Assembly: GCF_023148685.1 (NCBI RefSeq)
Contig: NZ_JAHXNL010000006.1
Span: 164,917-228,916, forward strand
Direction of reading: 5' to 3'
Length of the DNA stretch: 64,000 nucleotides
Source of the DNA: Georgenia sp. EYE_87
GTDB taxonomy: Bacteria > Actinomycetota > Actinomycetes > Actinomycetales > Actinomycetaceae
The position numbers and the translations under genes are program-made. This document shows, piece after piece, positions 1-8,245 of the stretch. Position 1 is the stretch's first letter; each line of letters starts with the position of its first letter. The notes under the pieces were generated by a model. It was not told where the DNA came from, ran no database searches, and worked only from the letters and a program-made list of their open reading frames with translations.

Positions 1-1
1 G

Positions 2-454
2 GAGGGCCTGGCCGCCGACCTCGGCGGTGCCGTGCGGGGCAGCGCACCCGACGCGGTTGCCGACATCCGTGCGTCCGACACAGCCCTTGCCGCCCCCCAC
101 GCGGTCACCGCGGCCGTGGCCGAGGTCCGTGACGCACTGATCCGCACGGCCGCCGGGCTCGAGCCCGGCACGGTCGTCCTGGCCTTCGCGAACGCCGAGC
201 CGATGGGGGTGACCGAGGAGCTGGAGGCGTCCGCCGCCCGCCGCCAGAGCCGCGCGGGGCGGATCGTCGCGGACCACCTCCGCCGTCGCGGTGCCGACGA
301 GCTCACCGCCGAGGTGCTCGGAAGGGCGCACGCGGGCGCCTTCCTGGCCGCACTGAGGGCCTGGTCGCGCTCAGGCGTGCCGCGCGAGCCGTTCACGGAG
401 GCGCTCACCCGTGCGCTCGACGTCCTCGGCACCGGCCGCCCCGTCAGCTCCTGA
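2..454 (+). CDS. Partial TetR-like regulator, C-terminal part
   Basis: The reading frame is open from the left edge, so the N-terminus lies outside the window; about 150 residues are present. No HTH is visible. The visible part is all-helical and Ala/Arg-rich. The stretch around ARRQSRAGRIVADHLRRRG followed by a helix ending ALRAWSRSG resembles the ligand-binding half of TetR-family repressors, where a helix with a conserved Trp follows an R-x-R-x3-A helix. This is a fold-level impression only. No partner gene is visible, and the next gene starts 166 bp downstream behind its own promoter. It could be another small helical regulator. Confidence 0.45.
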   Translation, partial: EGLAADLGGAVRGSAPDAVADIRASDTALAAPHAVTAAVAEVRDALIRTAAGLEPGTVVLAFANAEPMGVTEELEASAARRQSRAGRIVADHLRRRGADELTAEVLGRAHAGAFLAALRAWSRSGVPREPFTEALTRALDVLGTGRPVSS

Positions 455-540
455 GCGACCCCGCACAGACACCACGGGGCTCCGGGGTGCTCACTGAGAT
501 GGGTCGGCGCGACCTCGGGACTCTCGGCCCACGAGGCAGA

Positions 541-558
541 TGTAAATATTTCTTGACA
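541..558. promoter_or_regulatory. Pseudo-palindromic operator half of a tandem pair
   Basis: TGTAAATATTTCTTGACA is an imperfect palindrome (TGTaAA...TTgACA) whose right arm is the -35 hexamer TTGACA at 553-558. It closely resembles the centre of the perfect repeat at 579-616 (TGTCAAACATTTCTGACA). The two together look like a tandem operator over one promoter. The binding protein is not known; the XRE protein encoded downstream is the obvious candidate. Confidence 0.5.
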
Positions 559-582
559 TCAGCCGCACGGTCGACCTACGCT
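553..582 (+). promoter_or_regulatory. Sigma-A-like promoter of the membrane protein/XRE/MDR operon
   Basis: TTGACA (553-558), an 18-nt spacer and TACGCT (577-582) give a good -35/-10 pair. The -10 box overlaps the left arm of the 15-bp inverted repeat starting at 579, so bound repressor would compete directly with polymerase. Confidence 0.6.
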
Positions 583-616
583 CCCCAATGTCAAACATTT
601 CTGACATTGGGGAGCG
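579..616. repeat. Perfect 15-bp inverted repeat covering +1 and the RBS
   Basis: The arms CGCTCCCCAATGTCA (579-593) and TGACATTGGGGAGCG (602-616) are exact complements with an 8-nt spacer. The right arm contains the GGGGAG Shine-Dalgarno of the gene starting at 621. The element could act as a DNA operator, as an RNA hairpin hiding the ribosome site, or as both. Confidence 0.7.
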
Positions 617-620
617 GGCG

Positions 621-1055
621 ATGGTCTACGAAGAGCGCAACATGTGGTCAAGCCTCATCGTGAGTGTGATCGGCGTGATCGTGTACGTCGTCGTCGTGCT
701 GCAGGAGGCGGCGGGGCGTCCGCTCACGGAGGTCGGCTGGTGGCCGGTCATGCTCTGGACGATCGGTGGCAGCATCGTCGCCGCCATAGTGGTGAGCGTG
801 GTCTGGGGGATCGTCGCGGGCACGCGCGACCCCGACGGAGTCGGCAGGTCCGACGAACGCGACCGTGAGATCTCGCGCATGGGCTCGCGCGTCGGCCAGT
901 CCTTCCTCGTGATCGCCGGTCTCGGAGTGATCGTGCTGTGCGGCCTTCAGGCCCACTGGTTCTGGATCGCGAACACGATGTTCTTCGGCTTCGCCCTCTC
1001 GGCCATCGTCGGCGGCATCGCGGGCGTGACCGCCTACCGGCGAGGACTGGTCTGA
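621..1055 (+). CDS. Four-helix integral membrane protein, partner of an XRE regulator
   Basis: A small membrane protein of 144 residues with four predicted hydrophobic segments: about SSLIVSVIGVIVYVVVV, WWPVMLWTIGGSIVAAIVV, SFLVIAGLGVIVLCGLQ and MFFGFALSAIVGGIAGV. A charged loop with RSDERDREISRMGSRVG lies between helices 2 and 3. Proteins of this layout commonly precede a short XRE regulator in Gram-positive bacteria; their function is not established. I chose ATG 621 because GGGGAG sits at the right distance. ATG 588 would place the start inside the inverted repeat without an RBS. The stop overlaps the next start (TGATG), so the two are translationally coupled. Confidence 0.75.
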   Translation: MVYEERNMWSSLIVSVIGVIVYVVVVLQEAAGRPLTEVGWWPVMLWTIGGSIVAAIVVSVVWGIVAGTRDPDGVGRSDERDREISRMGSRVGQSFLVIAGLGVIVLCGLQAHWFWIANTMFFGFALSAIVGGIAGVTAYRRGLV

Positions 1056-1270
1056 TGGTCAGGCCCACGAAGGTCACCAACTCGATACGCGCCGTTCGGG
1101 AGGGAGCCGGGATGACGCAGGCCGAACTCGCTAGGCAGATCGGTGTCACGCGCCAGACCCTCATCGCGATCGAGCAGGGCAAGTACTCCCCGACCCTCGA
1201 GCTCGCCTTCCAGATCTCCCGCGTCTTCGGCCTTGGCCTCGACGACCTCTTCCAGTACCCGGAGGCATGA
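1055..1270 (+). CDS. Short XRE-family (YozG-like) transcriptional regulator
   Basis: A 71-residue protein made almost only of a Cro/CI helix-turn-helix. MTQAELARQIGVTRQTL forms helices 2 and 3, followed by IEQGKYSPTLELAFQISRVFG and the end DDLFQYPE, the usual finish of this family. It binds DNA as a dimer. It overlaps the upstream membrane-protein gene by one base and is followed by the oxidoreductase after one base, so the three form one operon. The double palindrome at the operon promoter suggests autoregulation; this is inferred from position only. Confidence 0.85.
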   Translation: MVRPTKVTNSIRAVREGAGMTQAELARQIGVTRQTLIAIEQGKYSPTLELAFQISRVFGLGLDDLFQYPEA

Positions 1271-1271
1271 C

Positions 1272-2288
1272 ATGACCGACAAGACGGAAGCCACGGCGCG
1301 GACCATGACGGCGTGGCGGCAGACCGAGTACGGCGGGCCGGAGGTTGTCCGTGCCGAGCAGATGCCGGTCCCGAGCCCGGGGCGCGGAGAGGTGCTGGTC
1401 GGGATCGGCGCGACTGTGCTCAACGCCGCAGACGTCCGCCTGCTGCGCGGTGACCCGTTGCTGCTGCGTCTCGCGTTCGGGATCCGCCGACCGAAGCAGC
1501 CCGGAAGGGGTACGGACGCCGCGGGCACCGTCCATGCCGTCGGTGAGGACGTGTCCGGGCTGGCGGTAGGCGACGAGGTGGTGGGTGAGCTTCCCGGCGG
1601 GGCGCTTGCCGAGTACGCCGTCTCCCCCGCCGCGCGGCTGGTGCGCCGCCCCGCCGGCCTCGCCCCGGCGACGGCGGCCGCGCTGCCGATGGCCGCAGGC
1701 ACGGCGTGGCAGGCGTTGGAGCGGGCGGGGGTGACCGCTGACTCAGTCGGTCTTCGCGTTCTCGTGATCGGGGCGTCGGGCGGCGTCGGCACCTTCACGG
1801 TGCAACTCGCTGCGATGAGGAGTGCAGAGGTCTGGGCGCTGTGCGGCGAGGGCAACCGCTCGCTTGTCGAGCGGTTGGGCGCCGCACGCACCTTCGACCA
1901 CCGCTCCACGGCCGTCGAGGAGCTCCCCGAGGCATCCTTCGACGCGATCATCGACATCGCCGGGACCGCTCCGCTCCGCGCGCTGCGCCGGTTGCTCGTG
2001 ACGGGCGGAACGCTCGTGATGGTGGCGGGCCTCGGTGGCCGGGTGCTGGGTCCGATACCGCGGATCCTGCAGGCTGTCCTGCTCTCTGTCGGAGCGAAGC
2101 GTCGTCTCCGTCCGCTGGTCGCCGTCCCGAAACCCGAGGTACTCGCCGAGCTCGTCGCGCTCGCCGCAGAGGGCCGTATCACGCCGGTGATCGAGCGGAC
2201 GTGGCCGTTGACCGAGGCACGCGAGGCGCTCACCCATGTCGACGCCGGCCACACGGTCGGCAAGGTGATCGTGGTCCCCGGACACTGA
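1272..2288 (+). CDS. Zinc-independent MDR-family NAD(P)H quinone oxidoreductase-like protein
   Basis: A 338-residue medium-chain dehydrogenase/reductase. It has an N-terminal GroES-like fold (about 1-125, with the GRGTDAAGTVHAVGEDV element and no zinc-binding cysteine cluster) and a Rossmann domain with VLVIGASGGVGTFTVQLA near residues 158-176 for NADPH. The end HVDAGHTVGKVIVV is typical. Members reduce quinones or enones; the substrate here cannot be told. The start ATG has GGAGG 7 nt upstream, inside the end of the XRE gene, with one base between the genes. It may be a detoxification enzyme controlled by the XRE protein. Confidence 0.85.
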   Translation: MTDKTEATARTMTAWRQTEYGGPEVVRAEQMPVPSPGRGEVLVGIGATVLNAADVRLLRGDPLLLRLAFGIRRPKQPGRGTDAAGTVHAVGEDVSGLAVGDEVVGELPGGALAEYAVSPAARLVRRPAGLAPATAAALPMAAGTAWQALERAGVTADSVGLRVLVIGASGGVGTFTVQLAAMRSAEVWALCGEGNRSLVERLGAARTFDHRSTAVEELPEASFDAIIDIAGTAPLRALRRLLVTGGTLVMVAGLGGRVLGPIPRILQAVLLSVGAKRRLRPLVAVPKPEVLAELVALAAEGRITPVIERTWPLTEAREALTHVDAGHTVGKVIVVPGH

Positions 2289-2435
2289 GCTCGCTGGCGT
2301 TCCGGCGTCGGGCGGGAGAACCATGCACCGCGTCCGTGAGGCTCGCGGTGAGAGCAGTCCGGAACGCCGACGAGGGTGGGGCGCCGCAGCTCGGCACCCC
2401 ACCCTCGTCGTCGCGACCGAGAGACGTCCGCCCGA

Positions 2436-2795
2436 TCAGGCGAGCTGCGGCTCGCGCTCGACGGCGCTGATCTCGTCGGGCTGGGCCCGCTCCTCGCGGG
2501 AGGCGAGGTAGGAGGCGATCGCGAACCGTTTCGCCGCGGGCCTGCTGACGATGCCGATCATCGGGCCGTTCTCGCCGCGGGCCACCGGCACCTTCTTAAG
2601 GTGCTGTCGGACAGCCCTGCGACGGCGTCGGCGATCGAGTCGTTCGCGTCCACCGTGACGACCTCGTGGATGGCCAGGCGCAGGTCCGCCAGGGCGTCCT
2701 CCAGATCGGCGGACTCGCCGATCCCACACGCCGATGGCGAGCGAGGTGCCCAGGCATCCGGCGATCTGGAAGCTGGTGCTGACCACGGTCACGCC
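2436..2795 (-). pseudogene. Remnant of a CBS-domain protein, frameshifted twice
   Basis: Read on the minus strand in three frames, the segment gives VTVVSTSFQIAGCLGTSLA, then ALADLRLAIHEVVTVDAND and SIADAVAGLSDS, then KKVPVARGENGPMIGIVSR. The last two pieces match the pattern of a CBS domain (V-x-VD-x-D-S-I-x-DAV ... VPV ... G-x-x-GIVSR). One break at about 2595-2600 looks like a 1-bp loss, and a second lies near 2720. The first piece could be a transmembrane segment, so the parent may have been a transporter with a CBS tail. No start or RBS survives. The stretch 2289-2435 holds nothing else I recognise. Confidence 0.5.
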
Positions 2796-2954
2796 GTGAA
2801 ATTGCTCTGCCGGCCCAGGCTAGACAGCGCGAAGGTTGCGAGGGGCCGATGACAAATGAGGATGCCGGGGCCCAGTGTCACACCCGTGGCACGATCGCGT
2901 CCGCCGGCAAGTCGCCAGCAACCGACGTGGAAGCCGCGCGGAATCTGTCCCGGC

Positions 2955-3707
2955 CTACGAACCGCTGCGGGCAGCACGCGGGCTGCGCGTGGACGGCGCG
3001 TCTCCTTGGGTCGCCGCCGGCTCCGCCTCGCCCCCATGGATCTCAGCCGCAGCGATCACCTCTAGCGTGCGCGTGTAGTGCTCGCGCAGGAGCTGGCCCG
3101 CGAGCGCACTGTCGCGCGCCAGCACGGCGTCGAGGATCGCCTTGTGCTCCCCTTCGATGTCGCGCGACTCGGCCTTCGATGTCGGTGCGACCATCTGCCG
3201 GTACAGCAGCGTGCTGTCCGCGAGCATCGCGGCGAGGTCAGTCAGCACCTCGAGCCCGCACGGCTCGAGCAGCTTGGCATGGAACGCACGGTGCGCGACG
3301 AACCAGGCGTCGTTGACGTGGTGCGGATCGTCCGATCGGCGGCGCGGTGTGCGCTCAAGGGTGTGATGGCTGGCCATGAGCGCGGACTCCCAGCTGAGGT
3401 CGCCGCGCTCGATGGCGAGGGAGATGCCGTACTCCTCGACGCGGCAGCGGAGTTCATTGATGTCTCGGAGCTCGTCAAGGCTGTACTCGGCGACGAAGAA
3501 CCCGCGGTTGGGCCGCACCTGGACCAGCCGCTCCCCGGCGAGCCGCGTCAGTGCCTCACGCACCACCGTGGTGCTCGTCGAGTACAGCTCCGAGAGCTGC
3601 GCCACCTGGAGCTTCGCGCCGGGTCGCCACCGTGCCGCCAGGATGTCAGAGCGCAGGAGCTCACGAATCTCGCCGCCCATGGTCTCCCAATGCGTTCCGC
3701 GCGCCAT
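2955..3707 (-). CDS. GntR-family regulator, FadR/FCD subgroup
   Basis: A 250-residue regulator. An N-terminal winged HTH (about 10-75; STSTTVVREALTRLAGERLV is the recognition part) is followed by an all-helical FCD domain (about 80-225) carrying the metal/effector pattern D-x3-H (AHRAFHAKLL) and a late EHKAIL/EHYTRTL helix. FCD regulators usually sense acyl, sugar-acid or aromatic-acid ligands. It lies downstream of, and on the same strand as, the extradiol dioxygenase. ATG 3707 has no RBS and TACAATGTA lies just upstream, so the message may be leaderless; ATG 3680 with GGGAG close by is an alternative. The last 25 residues are low-complexity. Confidence 0.85.
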   Translation of the reverse strand: MARGTHWETMGGEIRELLRSDILAARWRPGAKLQVAQLSELYSTSTTVVREALTRLAGERLVQVRPNRGFFVAEYSLDELRDINELRCRVEEYGISLAIERGDLSWESALMASHHTLERTPRRRSDDPHHVNDAWFVAHRAFHAKLLEPCGLEVLTDLAAMLADSTLLYRQMVAPTSKAESRDIEGEHKAILDAVLARDSALAGQLLREHYTRTLEVIAAAEIHGGEAEPAATQGDAPSTRSPRAARSGS

Positions 3708-3709
3708 GG

Positions 3710-3722
3710 GTACAATGTATCA
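3710..3722. promoter_or_regulatory. Small palindrome in front of the GntR gene
   Basis: GATACATTGTACC (minus-strand reading) contains the perfect palindrome TACA-T-TGTA and ends 3 nt before ATG 3707. Its position would suit autoregulation by the FCD regulator, but only one copy is seen. Confidence 0.3.
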
Positions 3723-3841
3723 GCAAGCACGAAAAATATTCATGGGCGCTCCTCCGGATCGCCGAGGACTTCCCGACGGGTGGCGGAGCAGGACCGATCT
3801 GACGGCGGGCCGCGCACGCGGCAACTCCGAGACGGGAGGGG

Positions 3842-4717
3842 TCAGGCAAGCTCCACGGGAAATGCCCCGTGCGAGCGGAAGTCCTCACCGTTGTAGACGC
3901 CCCACCTGTTGAACCAGGTGCGGTCGTCGGCCGACCACTCGATGGGTGGGCGAAGCTCGTCGTGAATCTGCTCAAGGTCGGTGTACAGCTCCACCACGGT
4001 GCCGTTCGGTTCCACGTAGTACGCAGCAATGTTGTGGCCGGCGCCGTGCCGGACGGGGCCCCAAATGAGCCGGCGGCCGAGCGCGAAGAGACGGTCACCG
4101 AGCCGGCCGAGGTCCGCGATCGACTGCGTCTGCCACGCGTGGTGGTGCAGCGACCCCCGGCCCTTGATGATCGCGACCCCGTGATGGTCGGCGTTGCACC
4201 GCAGGAAGTAGGCGAAGTTCTGGCCGATGACATCAGAGACCTTGAAGCCGAGGAACTCCACGAGGAAGTCTTTCATCGCCCTCGCGTCCTGCGGGTGGAT
4301 GTTGATGTGGCCGTACCGGTCCGGCCCGAACGACGCGGGCCCGTGCCGGTGGCCCGCCATCCCGGTGTAGATGTGGAACACGTAGTTCTCCGGACCGACG
4401 AATGCGAAGCCCTCGCCTATGGCCTCCTCGAACGGCGAGCGCGTGATGATCCGGAACCGCCCCGCCTCGACCTTCTTGCGGATGACCTCCAAGGACTCCG
4501 CACTCTCCGCGACGAGACCGATGTGGTCGATCCCGTCGGCATCGCCTTTGACGTAGACCAGCTCGTGGTGACGGTCGGCCGCCGCCAGGTACGCGCGGTC
4601 GCCCGAGTCACGCGTCAGCCGCAGGCCGAGCACCTCCGTCGCAAGCTGGAGGGACTCCTCGTACGCACGGGTGCGCATCGCCAGGTATCCCATCTCCGAG
4701 ACAGCGCCGAGAGCCAT
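3842..4717 (-). CDS. Type I (VOC-fold) extradiol ring-cleavage dioxygenase
   Basis: A 291-residue two-domain vicinal-oxygen-chelate protein, the usual length for catechol 2,3-dioxygenase and 2,3-dihydroxybiphenyl dioxygenase. The C-terminal domain keeps the Fe(II) ligands of the family: His137 (YGHINIHP), a His in the 191-193 cluster (SLHHHAW) and Glu243 (TVVELYTD). It also has the catalytic His near 178 (ADHHGV) and Tyr near 233-234. It opens a catechol ring next to the diol; the exact substrate is not readable. ATG 4717 is preceded by AAGGAGGAGG. The promoter region carries the same motif (4810-4845) as the tetR/FAH intergenic region, so it probably belongs to that regulon. Confidence 0.88.
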   Translation of the reverse strand: MALGAVSEMGYLAMRTRAYEESLQLATEVLGLRLTRDSGDRAYLAAADRHHELVYVKGDADGIDHIGLVAESAESLEVIRKKVEAGRFRIITRSPFEEAIGEGFAFVGPENYVFHIYTGMAGHRHGPASFGPDRYGHINIHPQDARAMKDFLVEFLGFKVSDVIGQNFAYFLRCNADHHGVAIIKGRGSLHHHAWQTQSIADLGRLGDRLFALGRRLIWGPVRHGAGHNIAAYYVEPNGTVVELYTDLEQIHDELRPPIEWSADDRTWFNRWGVYNGEDFRSHGAFPVELA

Positions 4718-4808
4718 CGGCCTCCTCCTTCGTGAACGTTTCCATGGTCCGCGCCACAACTCCACGGCCCGCACACGACGTCGTATGCGCCCCCGCCGAC
4801 CCACGGCG

Positions 4809-4845
4809 ATAATGCACTCTAGACTAGGGAACGCACTACTGGAAC
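4809..4845. promoter_or_regulatory. Putative TetR operator in front of the extradiol dioxygenase
   Basis: The motif TAATGCACTCTAGAC followed by AACGCACTACT shares TAATGCACT-n-CTAGAC with the tetR/FAH intergenic site at 5609-5640 and ATAATGCA-TTC with the site at 15422-15433. It lies about 95-130 bp upstream of the dioxygenase start. Confidence 0.5.
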
Positions 4846-4859
4846 ACCAAGGCGCCGCA

Positions 4860-5513
4860 CTACCGCCTCTCGGCGCGAGCGGCAGCGGGCGCTGACTCGC
4901 CGGCGTAGCGCTCGACCAGTGCCTCCATCGCAGTCGCCGACAGATCCGCCATCTCGGCGAAGTCGATGTCGTCGCCGGCAGCAGCCGCGATGTAGAAGCC
5001 GTCGGTGAGCGCACGCCCGAGGGTCACGACCTTCCGTGCGAGCTGAGGCTCACGGGCGAGTGCGCCCGGCGGCATCGTGCGTTCCACCTGGGCGACCATG
5101 AGTTCGAACATCTCCTCGCGAATCTGGAGGTACTTCTGACGCGCCCGGTTGCCCTCCAGCCGCTTCTCCAGCGCGAACAGCAGGGCGATGACCCAGAACG
5201 CCTCCTTGGTGTTCTTCGGGTCAACGGAGCGTGCGGCCGACTCGCCGATGCTCCGGCGCAACACGGCACGGTTGTCCGGGAGCTCGTGGTCCTTCTTCCA
5301 GATGTCGAAGCAGTACTCGATGAGCGCGGCGAAAAGTTGTTCCTTGCTCTCGAAATGCCAGTACACGGAACCGACCGGCAGGCCTGAGACGCGCGCGACG
5401 TCGGCCATCGTCGTGCCTTCGTACCCCGCCTCCACGGCCAGGGCGAGCACGGCCTCGAGGATTGCCCGCTCGTTCTCGGGCGTTGACTTGTGCGCATGTC
5501 GTCGCCGAACCAT
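4860..5513 (-). CDS. TetR/AcrR-family transcriptional repressor
   Basis: A 217-residue repressor with the standard TetR N-terminal HTH at about residues 13-60: ILEAVLALAVEAGYEGTTM, then DVARVSGLPVGSVYWHFESK and EQLFAALI. The remaining 150 residues are the helical ligand-binding and dimer domain. It is divergent from the FAH/hydroxylase/BVMO/esterase operon and sits between that operon and the extradiol dioxygenase. It is the best candidate for control of both, since the same motif occurs on either side of it. The likely inducer is an aromatic pathway intermediate; this is inference. Confidence 0.9.
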   Translation of the reverse strand: MVRRRHAHKSTPENERAILEAVLALAVEAGYEGTTMADVARVSGLPVGSVYWHFESKEQLFAALIEYCFDIWKKDHELPDNRAVLRRSIGESAARSVDPKNTKEAFWVIALLFALEKRLEGNRARQKYLQIREEMFELMVAQVERTMPPGALAREPQLARKVVTLGRALTDGFYIAAAAGDDIDFAEMADLSATAMEALVERYAGESAPAAARAERR

Positions 5514-5608
5514 CCCGCGCCTCCCTCATCAGATCCACGCCCTACCGGCCCACGGCCCCTTGCCGGCAAGCCTGCCACGGCCCCGGCGAGACGAACGGCA
5601 CCGCCCGG

Positions 5609-5648
5609 TAATGCACTACTAGACCAATAATACATTCCGGGCTAGGGT
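5609..5648. promoter_or_regulatory. tetR/FAH intergenic operator and promoter
   Basis: TAATGCACTA and its degenerate inverted copy TAATACATT (5628-5636) flank 9 nt, a shape typical of TetR operators. On the plus strand TAGACC (5620-5625), a 17-nt spacer and TAGGGT (5643-5648) form a plausible promoter for the catabolic operon whose -35 lies inside the operator. Confidence 0.55.
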
Positions 5649-5709
5649 GGACGCGGAACCCGGGTAGCGCCGTGCTCACCCGTGTCAGCGTTGACCTGAG
5701 AGGACCACC

Positions 5710-6567
5710 ATGCGGTATGCGAGCTACGTCAACTCGGTGGGCGTGCCCACCTGGGGCGCCGAGGAGAGCGGTGTGCTCTACGACCTCGGCCCGAGCGGCC
5801 TCGCGCTCGCGCCTTCGCTGAAGGTGGCGATCGCCGGCGGATCTCTCCAGCCCGCCCCGCACCTGGCCGCCGCGCCTGCGCAACCGGTCGAGGGGACGGC
5901 ATTCCTCCCGGTGATCTCCGACCCGGGCAAGGTGATCTGCGTCGGCGTCAACTACAAGACGCACCAGGAGGAGACGGGCCGCGCCGACGTGGTAGCACCG
6001 ACCATCTTCACCCGCTTCGCCGACACACTTGCTGCCCACGGCGAGGACCTGCCCATCCCCACCGGCAGCGAGAAGTACGACTATGAGGGCGAGGTCGCCC
6101 TGGTCATCGGCGCACCTGCCTACCAGGTCTCCCTGGAGGCGTCCTGGGACGTCGTCGCCGGCTATGCCGCGTTCAACGACCTGAGCGCACGCGACTGGCA
6201 GCGCCACACCGGCCAGTGGACCCCGGGGAAGAACTTCCCGGCCTCAGGCCCCTTCGGTCCTTACTACACCCCTGCCTCGGAGCTCGGCGAGGTCACGGAC
6301 CTCGTCGTGGAGACACGTGTGAACGGCGAGGTGCGCCAGCACGCCAAGGTGCTCGACCTCATCTTCGACATCCCGTCGATCATCGAGTACGTCACCGCGT
6401 TCACCCCGCTCGCGCCCGGAGACGTCATCGTGACCGGCACGCCCGGCGGCGTCGGCCTCTTCATGGAGCCGCCAGTCTTCCTCTCACCTGGCGACGTGGT
6501 CGAGGTCGAGGTCACCGGGCTCGGTACGCTGCGCAACCGACTTGTGGCCGCAAACCACGAGCTCTGA
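5710..6567 (+). CDS. Fumarylacetoacetate hydrolase (FAH) family protein
   Basis: A 285-residue protein. The FAH core begins near residue 70 with VICVGVNYKTHQEE, carries the metal-site Glu pair in YDYEGEVALVIG and an Asp in FNDLSARDWQ, and ends GTPGGVGLFM/GDVVEVEV. Family members hydrolyse C-C bonds of acylpyruvates or hydrate, isomerise or decarboxylate 2-keto-dienoates. Here it is the first gene of an operon with a hydroxylase, a BVMO and an esterase, next to a ring-cleavage dioxygenase, so it likely processes the ring-fission product. ATG 5710 has GAGAGGA upstream. Hydrolase and hydratase roles cannot be told apart from sequence alone. Confidence 0.88.
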   Translation: MRYASYVNSVGVPTWGAEESGVLYDLGPSGLALAPSLKVAIAGGSLQPAPHLAAAPAQPVEGTAFLPVISDPGKVICVGVNYKTHQEETGRADVVAPTIFTRFADTLAAHGEDLPIPTGSEKYDYEGEVALVIGAPAYQVSLEASWDVVAGYAAFNDLSARDWQRHTGQWTPGKNFPASGPFGPYYTPASELGEVTDLVVETRVNGEVRQHAKVLDLIFDIPSIIEYVTAFTPLAPGDVIVTGTPGGVGLFMEPPVFLSPGDVVEVEVTGLGTLRNRLVAANHEL

Positions 6568-6598
6568 CCTGGCAACCCCTACCCTCGAGCCCTGAGGC

Positions 6599-8245
6599 AT
6601 GGCCATGAACACATATGACGTCGTCGTCATCGGTGCGGGACCGGTCGGTCTGACCACGGCCCTCCTCCTCGCGGACGGAGGCGCGTCGGTCGCGCTCGTG
6701 GAGGAGGCAGCCCAGCCCGGCGACCTGCCGCGCGCCATCAGCATCGCGGACGAGACCTTCCGCATCATGGACCGGTTCGGCCTCGCGGACGCACTCAAGG
6801 CCGAGTCGCTCCTGGACACGGGCGCGAAGTACTTCGGTCTGAACGACCGCGTGCTCGCCGTCTCGAAGCCGGCGCCGTCGCGCACCGGGCACCCGGCCAA
6901 ATCGCAGTTCGACCAACCGGTCCTCGAGGGTCTGCTCTGGGACGCCGTCGTCGCGCACGCCGGGATCGAGTTCCGTCCGGGCACTCGGGCGACGGGAATC
7001 GACCAGGACGGCGGAGGCGTGACCGTCACCGTGCGGCCGACGGCCCGCACCACCGAGCCCGACGGCGCGTTCCGCACCGAGGAAGTGCGCGGCACCTGGC
7101 TGATCGGTGCCGACGGCGGCCGGAGCTTCTCGCGTGAAGCGCTCGGTGTCGAGCTGCTGGGCTCGACACAGCCCGAGCGCTGGATCGTCATCGACCTGGA
7201 GAACGTGGACGGCGCACGCGAGCCGTACGCCGAGTTCCACGGTGACGGCGTCCGCCCGTACGTCCTCGTGCCCGGCGTCAAGGGTCGCCTACGGCTGGAG
7301 TACATGCTGTTCGACGACGAGGACGCCGAGGTGATGACCGCCCCGGAGAAGATTCTCGAGCTCGCGCGCCCGCATCACCCGACGATCAAGCCCGAGGACC
7401 TCCGCCGAGCGACCGTCTATGTGGCGCACCAGCGGGTCGCCGAGACCTATCGGGTGGGCCGGGCGTTCCTCGTCGGTGACGCCGCACACCTCATGCCGCC
7501 CTTCTCCGGCCAGGGCCTCAACGCCGGCCTTCGCGACGCCCTCAACATCTCGTGGAAGCTGCTCGACGTGCTCCGCGGGACAGGCACCGACCGGCTGCTC
7601 GACACCTACCAGACCGAGCGCAGAACCCACGGCGTCAAGATGGTGCGGATCTCGCACCGGACAGGTGCCGTCGTGATGGCGGTGGGTGCGATCCGGACTC
7701 GCGCCCGCGACACCCTCTTCCGACTCGCCGGCCTCGTGCCGCCGGTGCGGTCCTACCTGTCGGGCATGCGGTTCATCACGCCGCCGGACTACAGCAACGG
7801 CGTGGCCGTGCGTCCCAGCGCAGGCGTCAACGACGTGGTCGCGCGGTGGGTGGGCAGGGCGCTGAGCCAGCCGGAGGTCGTCGACCCCGCCGGCGTGGCG
7901 GGCCCGCTCGACGCACACCTCGGCCCGGGATGGGCCCTGCTGGCGATCGGGCCCGCGTCTTCGGGGCCAGCACCGGACCCGTTCGGCGACCTGGCCCCCT
8001 ACTGGACGGGGCTCGGCGCCCGCCGGATCCGGCTCCTGCCCGACGGCGCGTCCGCCTCGGAGCGGGCCGGCTACACCGAGCTCACCGACACGACGGGCTC
8101 GCTCGTGGGCACGGCACCCGATCTCACCTCCGTGCACTACGTCGTCGTTCGTCCTGACCGCTACGTCGCTGCCGTGTTCAGGGCCGCCGACGAGAGGCAC
8201 GTCGTCGAAGAGCTGCGCCCGTACGTCGAAGGGACGAACAGATGA
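6599..8245 (+). CDS. FAD-dependent aromatic hydroxylase (PHBH/MhpA fold)
   Basis: A 548-residue class A flavoprotein monooxygenase: VVVIGAGPVGLTTALLLADG (FAD ADP-binding, residues 9-28), DG motif LIGADGGRSFSR near 167-178, and GD motif FLVGDAAHLMPPFSGQGLNA near 290-309, with a thioredoxin-like C-terminal tail. Such enzymes add an OH ortho to an existing phenolic OH using NAD(P)H and O2. In this operon it would turn a phenol, released by the BVMO and esterase pair, into a catechol for the dioxygenase at 3842. The stop overlaps the BVMO ATG (ATGA). ATG 6605 is an alternative start. Confidence 0.9.
   Translation: MAMNTYDVVVIGAGPVGLTTALLLADGGASVALVEEAAQPGDLPRAISIADETFRIMDRFGLADALKAESLLDTGAKYFGLNDRVLAVSKPAPSRTGHPAKSQFDQPVLEGLLWDAVVAHAGIEFRPGTRATGIDQDGGGVTVTVRPTARTTEPDGAFRTEEVRGTWLIGADGGRSFSREALGVELLGSTQPERWIVIDLENVDGAREPYAEFHGDGVRPYVLVPGVKGRLRLEYMLFDDEDAEVMTAPEKILELARPHHPTIKPEDLRRATVYVAHQRVAETYRVGRAFLVGDAAHLMPPFSGQGLNAGLRDALNISWKLLDVLRGTGTDRLLDTYQTERRTHGVKMVRISHRTGAVVMAVGAIRTRARDTLFRLAGLVPPVRSYLSGMRFITPPDYSNGVAVRPSAGVNDVVARWVGRALSQPEVVDPAGVAGPLDAHLGPGWALLAIGPASSGPAPDPFGDLAPYWTGLGARRIRLLPDGASASERAGYTELTDTTGSLVGTAPDLTSVHYVVVRPDRYVAAVFRAADERHVVEELRPYVEGTNR

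Noticed and set aside
588-620. ATG 588 as start of the membrane protein
   Set aside because: It lies inside the left arm of the inverted repeat only a few bases after the -10 box and has no ribosome site; ATG 621 has GGGGAG.
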